From an uncultured Bacteroidales bacterium (GTDB lineage: Bacteria > Bacteroidota > Bacteroidia > Bacteroidales > Muribaculaceae): a stretch of 37,970 bases of DNA. The notes under the pieces are model-generated. The model was not told the origin of the DNA and did no database searches. It saw only the letters and a list, made by a program, of their open reading frames with translations. The stretch is taken from NCBI GenBank assembly GCA_905210435.1, contig CAJLWO010000024.1, positions 1 through 37,970 of the forward strand. The letters run 5' to 3'. The translations under genes were made by a program, and so were the position numbers. Positions 23,090-29,329 of the stretch are shown piece by piece. The stretch's first letter is position 1, and every line of letters starts with the position of its first letter.

Positions 23090-24103
23090 ATGAAAAGGTT
23101 ACTCGTAATAGGCGCCGGTGGATTTATCGGCGGTTTCATTGCCCGTCAGGGGCTCGAACGCGGATATGACGTGACTGTCGCGGTCAGGGCATCGACCTCG
23201 CGCCGCTATCTCGACGACCCGCGTCTGCATTTCCTTGTGCTTGACTATGGCGATACGCAGGCCGTTGCCGCCGCCATGCGTGACGCTCTTCCCGACGGCG
23301 AACGCTGGGATTATGTAATTCACAATCTCGGGGCCACGAAATGTGCCAATTTCCGCGATTTCGATAAAATCAACTATCGCTACCTCGTAAATATCGTCGA
23401 AGCGCTCAAATCGTCAGGCAAGGAGCCTGAACGTTTTCTGTTCATGAGTTCGCTCAGCGCTATGGGGCCTGTCGACGAAAAGACCTATCGTCCGATTACC
23501 AATGATGACGTGCCCCATCCCAATACCCGTTACGGCCTTTCCAAAATGAAAGCTGAGGAATATCTCCGTTACCGTTCCGGACTCCATTATATCATTTTCC
23601 GAGCTACCGGAGTCTACGGCCCCCGGGAGAAAGACTATCTTATGATGATAAAAAGCATCGACGGCCATCTCGACGTAGGCATGGGCTACCGCAAGCAGAT
23701 GCTCACATTCATCTATGTCGACGACCTTGTAGGCGCGATGTTCGACGCTCTTGCCGCCGGTGTCAGCGACAAGACCTACATCATATCCGAACCGCAGGCT
23801 TACACGCAGAAAGAATTCCGAAGCATGGTGTCGGAGGCACTTGGCGGACGCTGGGTTATGCCGCTCAAACTGCCCATGTGGGTGGTGCTTGCGGTATCAA
23901 CCGTAGCTGAAAAATTTGCGGCATTGCGCGGAAAAGCTTCAACGCTCAATCGTGACAAATATAAAATCATGAAGCAGCGCAACTGGAACTGCGACGTCAG
24001 CGAGGCTCAGGCCGATTTTGGCTTTCACGCCGACTACCCCCTGCGCCGCGGAGTCCGCGCGACCGTCGACGCCTACCTCGCCGAAAAGAAAAAATCCAAA
24101 TAA
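23090..24103 (+). CDS. NAD-dependent epimerase/dehydratase (extended SDR)
   Basis: A 337-residue extended short-chain dehydrogenase. The Rossmann motif is GAGGFIG at residues 8-14. The catalytic Ser is in MSSLSAMGP (~119-127), and YGLSK gives Tyr148 and Lys152. The C-terminal part (YVDDLVGAMFDAL..) is the usual sugar-nucleotide or substrate domain. The family acts on nucleotide sugars, sterol-like or flavonoid-like substrates, and the specific reaction cannot be told here. It starts 17 bp after the GT4 gene, so a role with that enzyme in glycan synthesis is inferred. A weak hairpin (24130-24137 with 24152-24159) follows and could end the transcript. Confidence 0.9.
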   Translation: MKRLLVIGAGGFIGGFIARQGLERGYDVTVAVRASTSRRYLDDPRLHFLVLDYGDTQAVAAAMRDALPDGERWDYVIHNLGATKCANFRDFDKINYRYLVNIVEALKSSGKEPERFLFMSSLSAMGPVDEKTYRPITNDDVPHPNTRYGLSKMKAEEYLRYRSGLHYIIFRATGVYGPREKDYLMMIKSIDGHLDVGMGYRKQMLTFIYVDDLVGAMFDALAAGVSDKTYIISEPQAYTQKEFRSMVSEALGGRWVMPLKLPMWVVLAVSTVAEKFAALRGKASTLNRDKYKIMKQRNWNCDVSEAQADFGFHADYPLRRGVRATVDAYLAEKKKSK

Positions 24104-24182
24104 TCCCCGCTCCCGCCTCAAAGCAAAATTTTCATAGCGGATGTTGTAAATCTATGAAATTTAGTCAAACAGCGTAGGAGGG

Positions 24183-24305
24183 TGTTGCAAAACTTCCAAT
24201 TGTAGGGACGCACGGTCTGTGCGTCCCGGGAAGCAGATGCTGATTATCAGAGAATTACCTGATGCATAAGCCGTGCGTCCCTACGTTTGAGAGTTCTGCA
24301 ACCTC
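24183..24305. repeat. Dispersed inverted repeat (GTAGGGACGC family), copy 3
   Basis: The inner arm 24202-24226 matches copy 1 almost exactly. The right arm ending at 24284 keeps the outer 14 bp but has diverged inside. Here an outer inverted pair is also visible: GTTGCAAAACT near 24184-24194 and AGTTCTGCAAC near 24292-24302. The full unit may thus be about 120 bp with terminal inverted repeats, as in a MITE. Confidence 0.75.
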
Positions 24306-24345
24306 ATCACAATGGTTGTTTACTTAGGGCAGGTTGGAATGGAAT

Positions 24346-24441
24346 GGGGCGGGGGCGTCTCGCCCCCGAGGTAATTAACAATATCCCCGTAGTGGAGTAT
24401 ATAAGAATAACACCATGAGGGCGCGGCGCCCTCGCCCATGT
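24346..24441. repeat. GC-rich double-hairpin repeat unit
   Basis: Hairpin one is CGGGGGCG-TCT-CGCCCCCG (24350-24368). Hairpin two is GAGGGC (24417-24422) with GCCCTC (24428-24433). They are 48 bp apart and flanked by AGGTAATT/AATTTACCT. The composition contrasts sharply with the AT-rich spacer, so it looks like a second intergenic repeat type rather than a gene or simple terminator. Confidence 0.5.
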
Positions 24442-24469
24442 ATAATTTACCTTAAAATTCTGTTGAGAT

Positions 24470-24739
24470 ATGAAACACCCTTCGAGAGTCCCCGTTTGGA
24501 TGACATTGATAATAATCATTGCGGCACTTCCCGTGCTCGCTTTCCCTTTTATGCTCTCCATGTCACACGGTATTGCCGGTGGCGACCGGTATTTTCTGTG
24601 GCTTTATCCTGCATACGTCATCGCGGCATCGCTGCTCGCATGGCAGTGTTACGGCCGACGCTCCGTCATGACGTGGATTATCATAGCGCTGATGTTGCTT
24701 ACGCATGTGTCTATGTGGGTATTGATTGGTGTCATTTAG
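24470..24739 (+). CDS. Small three-helix membrane protein, unknown function
   Basis: An 89-residue protein with three hydrophobic segments at about residues 9-31, 42-59 and 66-88, separated by short polar turns (SHGIAGGDRYF and YGRRSVM). The start MKHPSRVPVWM puts a basic end inside the cell. I do not recognise a family. Support comes from a clean start, a coherent membrane topology and a composition like neighbouring genes, though it is short and lies between repeats. No promoter of TAnnTTTG type is evident. No terminator is seen close after the stop codon; the next strong one is at 25338, about 600 nt downstream. Confidence 0.6.
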   Translation: MKHPSRVPVWMTLIIIIAALPVLAFPFMLSMSHGIAGGDRYFLWLYPAYVIAASLLAWQCYGRRSVMTWIIIALMLLTHVSMWVLIGVI

Positions 24740-24869
24740 CTTTTTATTTAGTTAAATATTACTGTCAGATTGGAGTTAATTGGCTGCTTTTTACAAAATT
24801 TAACACGATATAACTCTATTTTATCAATTTTTTTGTAAATAAAATATCTGCTATTTAAAAATAAATTTT

Positions 24870-24877
24870 TACATTTG
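24870..24877 (+). promoter_or_regulatory. Possible -7 element in the gene-free region
   Basis: TACATTTG fits TAnnTTTG. A matching -33 TTTG is not present at the expected distance, so this is weak. If used, it would start a transcript near 24884 that could run to the terminator at 25338-25391. Confidence 0.35.
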
Positions 24878-25169
24878 TGAACCGTTGCTCCCGTGCATTA
24901 CGCACGATTAAAGCAATTTAGTGCATATAATACTTTTATCTCACATGATGGCTAATACTCGTCCTTGACATTTCAGTTATTTTTATTTTATTTTCAACTA
25001 TTTGAAGTAATGTCTGGAATTAATGTGTTGGTTTCATAATCATGGAGCTGAATAGGGTAGTGCAGATATAAAGACGTAATAGCAAACGTTACGGATAGTT
25101 TGTCAGAGCAATGGCTATGGGATAATAAATGGGTTGTCTCATGTTTATTATAAGGAAAAAGCGGTTGGT

Positions 25170-25391
25170 TTTTCAGCCTGTCGACTATAATCGTGTACTA
25201 ATCGGCCTTGTCGGTGCGGTAAGTTAGCGATAAGGCCGATTGATTGACAGGCGGTTTAATCGACCATTAGATAGGGTAATAAAGTGTGATAGGCGGCACG
25301 GTGGCCGCTGCTGACAGTACCCACCGTGTCAATTGTGCGAAGGCAACCGCATTATGCGATTGCCTTCGTCTTTGTTTTTGTTTTTGTTTTG
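25170..25391 (+). ncRNA. Candidate structured non-coding RNA of unknown class
   Basis: Several stems follow one another on the plus strand. GCCTGTC (25176-25182) pairs with GACAGGC (25246-25252) and encloses a perfect 10-bp stem, AATCGGCCTT (25200-25209) with AAGGCCGATT (25232-25241). Next comes CACGGTGG (25297-25304) with CCACCGTG (25321-25328), and then a terminator hairpin with a long U-rich tail. No protein frame explains them. I looked for signatures of RNase P RNA, tmRNA and 4.5S RNA and saw none. It could be a free RNA, or the 3' end of a longer transcript from the small membrane gene. The 5' end is not defined. Confidence 0.4.
25338..25391 (+). terminator. Strong rho-independent terminator
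   Basis: CGAAGGCAA (25338-25346) pairs with TTGCCTTCG (25360-25368), capped by CGCA/TGCG. The U-rich tract 25369-25391 follows (TCTTTGTTTTTGTTTTTG and on). There is no annotated gene directly upstream, which is the main reason to suspect an RNA gene. Confidence 0.8.
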
Positions 25392-25428
25392 TAGATGGAA
25401 TATTTTCTGGGGTGCAATTTGAAAAATA

Positions 25429-25450
25429 TTCTTCACAATTTTGTGAAGAA
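25429..25450. promoter_or_regulatory. Perfect palindrome, probable HigA operator
   Basis: TTCTTCACAA (25429-25438) and TTGTGAAGAA (25441-25450) are a perfect 10-bp inverted repeat with a 2-bp centre. It overlaps the -33 box of the higBA promoter, where an autorepressing antitoxin would bind. HigA binding is inferred from position and symmetry. Confidence 0.6.
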
Positions 25451-25472
25451 CTGAAAACTTTTCATATCTTTG
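25440..25472 (+). promoter_or_regulatory. Bacteroidetes promoter for higBA
   Basis: TTTG at 25440-25443, a 21-nt spacer and TATCTTTG at 25465-25472. Start expected near 25479, eleven bases before the higB ATG. Confidence 0.65.
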
Positions 25473-25489
25473 TCCTGTAATATAAATAT

Positions 25490-25807
25490 ATGATAGTAGA
25501 ATTCGGCGAAAAATATCTGAGAGACCTCTATGATAAAGGTGAATGTGGTGATAAGAGGCATCGCTACAGGATTGATATAATCAAGCGCTATAAACGTGGC
25601 GTTGATTATCTTAAATGGGCTTCTTGCAAAGAAGACTTATATCGAATTAATTCTTTAAATTTTGAGGCTTTGAAAGGTGATAAATCCGACTGATTCTCTA
25701 TCAGAGTTAACAATCAGTATCGGATAGAATTTACCATGCGCGGAACTATTGAAGAACCGATTTTGACCATTTGTAATATTGTTGAACTTTCAAACCACTA
25801 CGATTGA
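25490..25807 (+). pseudogene. higB: HigB-type RelE-family toxin interrupted by an in-frame TGA
   Basis: Reading one frame from the ATG at 25490 to the TGA at 25805-25807 gives a 105-codon protein matching HigB-like mRNA interferases: MIVEFGEKYLRDLY at the start, LYRINSLNFEALKGD in the middle, FSIRVNNQYRIEF and ending ICNIVELSNHYD. Codon 68 (25691-25693) is TGA instead of a sense codon, with no frameshift. As written, translation stops after 67 residues and loses the C-terminal strands where catalytic residues of this family lie. W (TGG), R (CGA) or G (GGA) codons are one base away. The toxin is therefore probably dead, unless the base is a sequencing error. The antitoxin gene starts one base after the distal stop codon and is intact. 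Confidence 0.75.
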
Positions 25808-25808
25808 T

Positions 25809-26153
25809 ATGATTACACTTCCGGGGATTGCCACCGATATGATAGCAAATAATTTGACTCCGTTTGAGCCTACTCATCCGGGGGAACTTATCCACGATGA
25901 ACTTGAAGCAAGTAATCTTACGCAGGCAAAGCTTGCTGAATGTATTGGAGTAAGTCCATCCCTCATTAATGAAATTATTAAAGGGAAGAGAGGCGTTAAT
26001 ACGGAAATGGCGCTTCTTATTGAAGCTGCATTGGGTATCCCGGCTGATTTGCTCCTCAATCTTCAGCGCGATTATAATATGCAGGTAGTTAAGTCTGACG
26101 CTTCATTTATGACACGCCTTTCATCAATTCGTAATATCGCTGCGATATTATAA
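25809..26153 (+). CDS. higA: HigA-type antitoxin, XRE-family HTH
   Basis: A 114-residue DNA-binding antitoxin. The start is taken at 25809, one base after the end of the toxin frame; an ATG at 25779 lies inside the toxin frame and is less likely. The HigA signature THPGELIHDELEASNLTQAKLA is followed by the helix-turn-helix (LAECIGVSPSLINEIIKGKRGVNTEMALLIEAALGI) and a leucine-rich C-terminal tail. In toxin-first HigBA systems it neutralises HigB and represses the operon. Here it is intact beside a broken toxin, so it may persist as a repressor or as protection against related toxins, which is inference. A 29-bp perfect hairpin begins three bases after its stop codon. Confidence 0.9.
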   Translation: MITLPGIATDMIANNLTPFEPTHPGELIHDELEASNLTQAKLAECIGVSPSLINEIIKGKRGVNTEMALLIEAALGIPADLLLNLQRDYNMQVVKSDASFMTRLSSIRNIAAIL

Positions 26154-26156
26154 GAT

Positions 26157-26218
26157 ATTGAAATCAATAGAGCAGGGGTGTAGCACTTTTGCTACACCCC
26201 TGCTCTATTGATTTCAAT
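26157..26218. terminator. 29-bp perfect hairpin between higA and ctpA, bidirectional
   Basis: 26157-26185 and 26190-26218 are exact reverse complements with a CTTT loop. The hairpin follows the higA stop codon by three bases and overlaps the stop codon of the convergent peptidase gene (26214-26216). It can serve both strands. Its length and perfection are unusual for a simple terminator. Confidence 0.75.
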
Positions 26219-27812
26219 TCAGATATTTTTCGTATTCTTCCGGTGAATTTATTATCTCCAATGCTTCGCGGTAGATGGGATTGAGCAGTGGATTCACTAT
26301 TCTGAAATAAGTCGATGTATCAAACAGGTCGCGTCCTATTATACCTTTTATAATGGCGGAGATAAGAGTACGGCTGCGGGTAAGCTCTTCGTCATTGACG
26401 GGAACTCCGTCCTTTTCCCCCTGCGCTACAAATTCGCTCATCATCTTGTCGTCGACATCGAAATTCCTGATGAATTTATCCTGCGTATCATACTTTTTTT
26501 GCAGCTCTTTCCGATGGTCGTTGGTGTACCCGAGGCAGAAAGTATTGAACACTCCCTTTGCCATCAGGTCACGGTAGTAGGGCGTATAGAGCGCGGTATC
26601 GAGGGCTACGAACTTGTCGGGCATTATGCCGCCCCCTCCGTATACCGTGCGGTGTCGGTGCAGTGTCGTGTATTTCAGCGAGTCGGGAAACGATATGCTG
26701 TCGGCACTGTAGAATTCGCCGTTGTCATAACGGGCCTTGATGTCGGCCGCATAGTCCTCGGCTTTTCCACGCTCGTAAGGTTTCTGTATGACTCGGCCCG
26801 ATGGTGTATGATAGCGTGCGACTGTCAGGCGTATCATTGATCCGTCGGGAAACGGGAACGGCCTTTGCACAAGCCCTTTGCCGAAAGTGCGACGTCCCAC
26901 TACTACGGCGCGGTCATGGTCCTGAAGCGCACCCGAGAGTATCTCGGATGCCGATGCGCTGTATTGGTTGACGGTCACGGCCACAGGCAGGGCGGCGTAG
27001 CGTCCTTTTTGCCGCGATACGTAAGGTGTTGTGCCCAACTTGGGCGACTCCGTATAGGTGATGAGGTCATTCTTGTCGAGAAACAGTTCTGCTATCTCGG
27101 CTGCGGCTCCAAGTATCCCCCCTCCATTATCCTCCAGGTCGAAGATGAGGCGTTTCATTCCTTGCTTTTCCAGTCCCTTGAGAGCTTCGAGCACTTCGTC
27201 GTATGATGTTTCGGCGAAACGTGACAGGCGTATGTAGCCGGTGCCGGGCGACGCCATGTAGGCGGCATCTACCGAGTTGACCGGAATATCGTCGCGGGTG
27301 ATGCGGAACACTATCGGCTCCTCCACATTGCGGCGCGCTACCTTCACGTCTACACGCGTGCCTTTCGGACCCCGCAGAGCTTTCATTATCTCGTTGCGCG
27401 GGCGCTTCACTCCCGAAATCATCGTCGTGTCGGCGCTCAGTATCTTGTCGCCGGGGAGTATGCCTACCTTCTCCGACGGTCCCCCCGAAGTGGTCTGTAT
27501 CACTATGAGCGTGTCGTTGAGCATATTGAACTGGATGCCTATCCCCGAGAAATTTCCCTCGAGCGGCGTCACCAGCTCCTTGGTCTCTTCCGGATTGGAA
27601 TATAGCGAATGCGGGTCGAGCGTCTTGAGCATAGCTACGATGGCTTCTTCGGCAAGTTTGTCATTGTCGATGCTGTCTAAGTAGAACGACTCGATAATAC
27701 GGCTTGTGTAGCCTATTTTGTCAAAGCCCTTGATTGGCTCGTTTTTTGCCGCGGCGTCTATGAGGCATAGTAAGGCTGCGGGCAACAGAAGAAGGTATTT
27801 TGCTAATTTCAT
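26214..27812 (-). CDS. S41 family C-terminal processing peptidase
   Basis: A 532-residue serine protease of the CtpA/Prc type, exported by an N-terminal signal peptide (MKLAKYLLLLPAALLCLIDAA). An N-terminal helical region with LDPHSLYSNPEE (65-76) leads to a PDZ domain (~85-170, GIGIQF..GILPGDKILSAD). The protease core follows, with FDLEDNGGGILG (224-235), the catalytic serine placed at Ser287 in YSASASEIL, and the lysine at Lys312 in TFGKGLVQ, 25 residues apart as in the family. The ~130 C-terminal residues form an extra helical domain. It probably trims or degrades periplasmic proteins. It starts 10 bp after purU, at the end of the parE-coaD-purU cluster. Confidence 0.94.
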   Translation of the reverse strand: MKLAKYLLLLPAALLCLIDAAAKNEPIKGFDKIGYTSRIIESFYLDSIDNDKLAEEAIVAMLKTLDPHSLYSNPEETKELVTPLEGNFSGIGIQFNMLNDTLIVIQTTSGGPSEKVGILPGDKILSADTTMISGVKRPRNEIMKALRGPKGTRVDVKVARRNVEEPIVFRITRDDIPVNSVDAAYMASPGTGYIRLSRFAETSYDEVLEALKGLEKQGMKRLIFDLEDNGGGILGAAAEIAELFLDKNDLITYTESPKLGTTPYVSRQKGRYAALPVAVTVNQYSASASEILSGALQDHDRAVVVGRRTFGKGLVQRPFPFPDGSMIRLTVARYHTPSGRVIQKPYERGKAEDYAADIKARYDNGEFYSADSISFPDSLKYTTLHRHRTVYGGGGIMPDKFVALDTALYTPYYRDLMAKGVFNTFCLGYTNDHRKELQKKYDTQDKFIRNFDVDDKMMSEFVAQGEKDGVPVNDEELTRSRTLISAIIKGIIGRDLFDTSTYFRIVNPLLNPIYREALEIINSPEEYEKYLN

Positions 27813-27822
27813 ATCAGTCTTT

Positions 27823-28728
27823 TCAGTTGAATACCACCGTTTTGTTCCCGTACGGCAGTATCTTGTGTTGGAGATGCTTCTCGACAGCGCGCGCCAATAC
27901 GATTTTTTCGAGGTCGCGGCCTTTCTTCACCAGGTCCTCTACGGTGTCTTTGTGGGTGATGCGCACGATGTCCTGCTCTATGATGGGGCCTGCGTCAAGG
28001 TCGGCTGTCACGTAGTGGCTTGTCGCTCCTATGAGCTTTACGCCGCGCTGGTGGGCGGCGTGGTAGGGCTTCGAACCGATGAATGCGGGCAGAAACGAGT
28101 GATGTATGTTGATTACCCTGTTGGGATAACGGCGCGTGAAGTCGTCCGACAGTACCTGCATGTAGCGGGCAAGAACCACAAAATCAATATTGTAGTGCTC
28201 GAGTAGCGCGAACTGCTGCGCTTCGGCCTGTGGCTTGTTCTCGCGTGTCACGGGGATTACCTCAAACGGTATGCCGAACTGGTCGGCAACATATTTCAGA
28301 TCGGGATGGTTGCTGACTATCACCGGTATCTCCACATTCCACTCTTTCCATTCTCCGGCCCTGTAGCGGGCAAGCAGGTCATAGATACAGTGCGACATTT
28401 TTGACACGAAGATTGCCATACGTTGCGGAGTGCCCGTGAAAAACAGGTTGTAGCTTACCTCAAACCTTTGTGCGTATAGAGTGTCGAAATAATCGCGTAT
28501 TTTGTCGGCGGGAATCGCGAAACCTTCGAGATCCCACTGTACGCGCATGTAGAATACCGAGTTTACACGGTCGACATACTGGTCGAGATAGAGGATATTT
28601 CCGCCGTTGGCATTGATGAATTCAGTGAGTATGGCGATGATACCGGGCCGATCGGGGCAGTGCATCAGCAGCACCGCCGTCTTTTCTCCGGCCTGTGCAG
28701 CCTTTTCTGGTGTGTCTGTCTTTTCCAT
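27823..28728 (-). CDS. purU: Formyltetrahydrofolate deformylase
   Basis: Hydrolyses 10-formyl-tetrahydrofolate to formate and tetrahydrofolate, balancing one-carbon units. The start is taken at 28728 (MEKTDTPEK), giving 301 residues. The frame stays open upstream to 28866 but would overlap coaD. An N-terminal ACT domain (~17-90, LLMHCPDRPGIIAILTEFI) precedes the formyl-transferase-like domain. Catalytic residues can be placed at Asn207, His209 and Asp245 (NIHHSFLPAF and VTADLDAGPIIEQ), as in PurN and Fmt relatives. The presence of the ACT domain separates it from PurN. It lies 70 bp after coaD and 10 bp before the S41 peptidase gene. Confidence 0.94.
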   Translation of the reverse strand: MEKTDTPEKAAQAGEKTAVLLMHCPDRPGIIAILTEFINANGGNILYLDQYVDRVNSVFYMRVQWDLEGFAIPADKIRDYFDTLYAQRFEVSYNLFFTGTPQRMAIFVSKMSHCIYDLLARYRAGEWKEWNVEIPVIVSNHPDLKYVADQFGIPFEVIPVTRENKPQAEAQQFALLEHYNIDFVVLARYMQVLSDDFTRRYPNRVINIHHSFLPAFIGSKPYHAAHQRGVKLIGATSHYVTADLDAGPIIEQDIVRITHKDTVEDLVKKGRDLEKIVLARAVEKHLQHKILPYGNKTVVFN

Positions 28729-28798
28729 TTGTTTTATATATTGTACCTGGTTGGAAGTTGTCTTATTATTCGTTGAACGCCGTTTCAGCGGTAGTTGT

Positions 28799-29308
28799 TT
28801 ATTCGCCCGAATCTCCTGTATCCGGCATGAACTCGCTGACATCGTGTCCGTAGTGTTGCAGCTCACGCACTGTCGACGATGACACTGCCGACAGTTCGGG
28901 CAGCGTGAACAGCAGCACGGTCTCTATCCCCGATATGCGGCGGTTGATGTCGGCAAGCGACCGTTCATACTCCATGTCGATGGTGTTGCGTATGCCCCGG
29001 AGCAGGAATTTGCATCCGTGCCGGCGTGCCGCGTCTACGGTAAGTCCCGTGTAATATGTCACTTCGACACGCTGATTTCCGGCATACAGCGCTCTTATCG
29101 GCTCGAGTCGTGCGATTATTTCCTCCTCGGGCACCTGCTTCGTGGAACTGATGCCAGTGGCTATGACTACCGTATCAAACAGTTCGAGTCCGCGGTCCAC
29201 AAGCGACTGATGCCCGATGGTAAACGGGTTGAACGATCCGGGGAACATCGCTCTGCGCCCTGCGGCCGTCGCTCTTTCCGCTATGTCATTGCTGTCCATA
29301 TACATCAA
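28799..29308 (-). CDS. coaD: Phosphopantetheine adenylyltransferase
   Basis: Catalyses the penultimate step of coenzyme A synthesis (4'-phosphopantetheine + ATP). The nucleotidyltransferase motif TIGH is at residues 30-33 within FPGSFNPFTIGHQSL. LRGIRNTIDMEYE (103-115) and SAVSSSTVREL (140-150) are also characteristic. From the first ATG it is 169 residues, with about 15 more N-terminal residues than the E. coli enzyme; an ATG at the fourth codon is equally good. It begins 21 bp after parE on the same strand. Confidence 0.95.
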   Translation of the reverse strand: MMYMDSNDIAERATAAGRRAMFPGSFNPFTIGHQSLVDRGLELFDTVVIATGISSTKQVPEEEIIARLEPIRALYAGNQRVEVTYYTGLTVDAARRHGCKFLLRGIRNTIDMEYERSLADINRRISGIETVLLFTLPELSAVSSSTVRELQHYGHDVSEFMPDTGDSGE

Positions 29309-29329
29309 AACACGTTTATAAGGTAAATT

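Larger units (their letters stand above)
24104..24469. other. Intergenic region packed with two repeat elements
   Basis: No gene seen. It contains a possible terminator for the epimerase gene (24130-24159), the GTAGGGACGC inverted repeat (24183-24305) and a second, GC-rich repeat unit (24346-24441). The small membrane-protein gene starts at 24470. Confidence 0.5.
24740..25489. other. 750 bp without a protein gene, upstream of higBA
   Basis: The first 200 bp are very AT-rich. A TAnnTTTG box (TACATTTG, 24870-24877) is followed by a small hairpin CGTGC/GCACG (24892-24906). From about 25170 to 25391 there are nested hairpins and a strong terminator (candidate ncRNA, listed separately). The last 100 bp are the higBA promoter and operator. 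A 32-codon frame at 25129-25227 is the only small frame worth noting and has no other support. Confidence 0.5.

Noticed and set aside
24415..24813. 132-codon plus-strand frame covering the small membrane gene
   Set aside because: It is a shadow in another frame of the 89-residue membrane protein and begins inside a GC-rich repeat.
25170..25391. RNase P RNA, tmRNA or 4.5S RNA
   Set aside because: The hallmark conserved segments of each were not found in this region by eye.
25286..25480. 64-codon open frame on the plus strand
   Set aside because: It runs straight through the terminator hairpin, its U-tract, and the higBA operator and promoter, and its translation is Cys/Phe-rich from the U-tract.
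25490..25807. TGA recoding as tryptophan (alternative genetic code or selenocysteine)
   Set aside because: TGA ends several intact genes in this window (sigma factor, hpt, S41 peptidase), and no selenocysteine insertion hairpin is evident right after the TGA, so a nonsense mutation is simpler.
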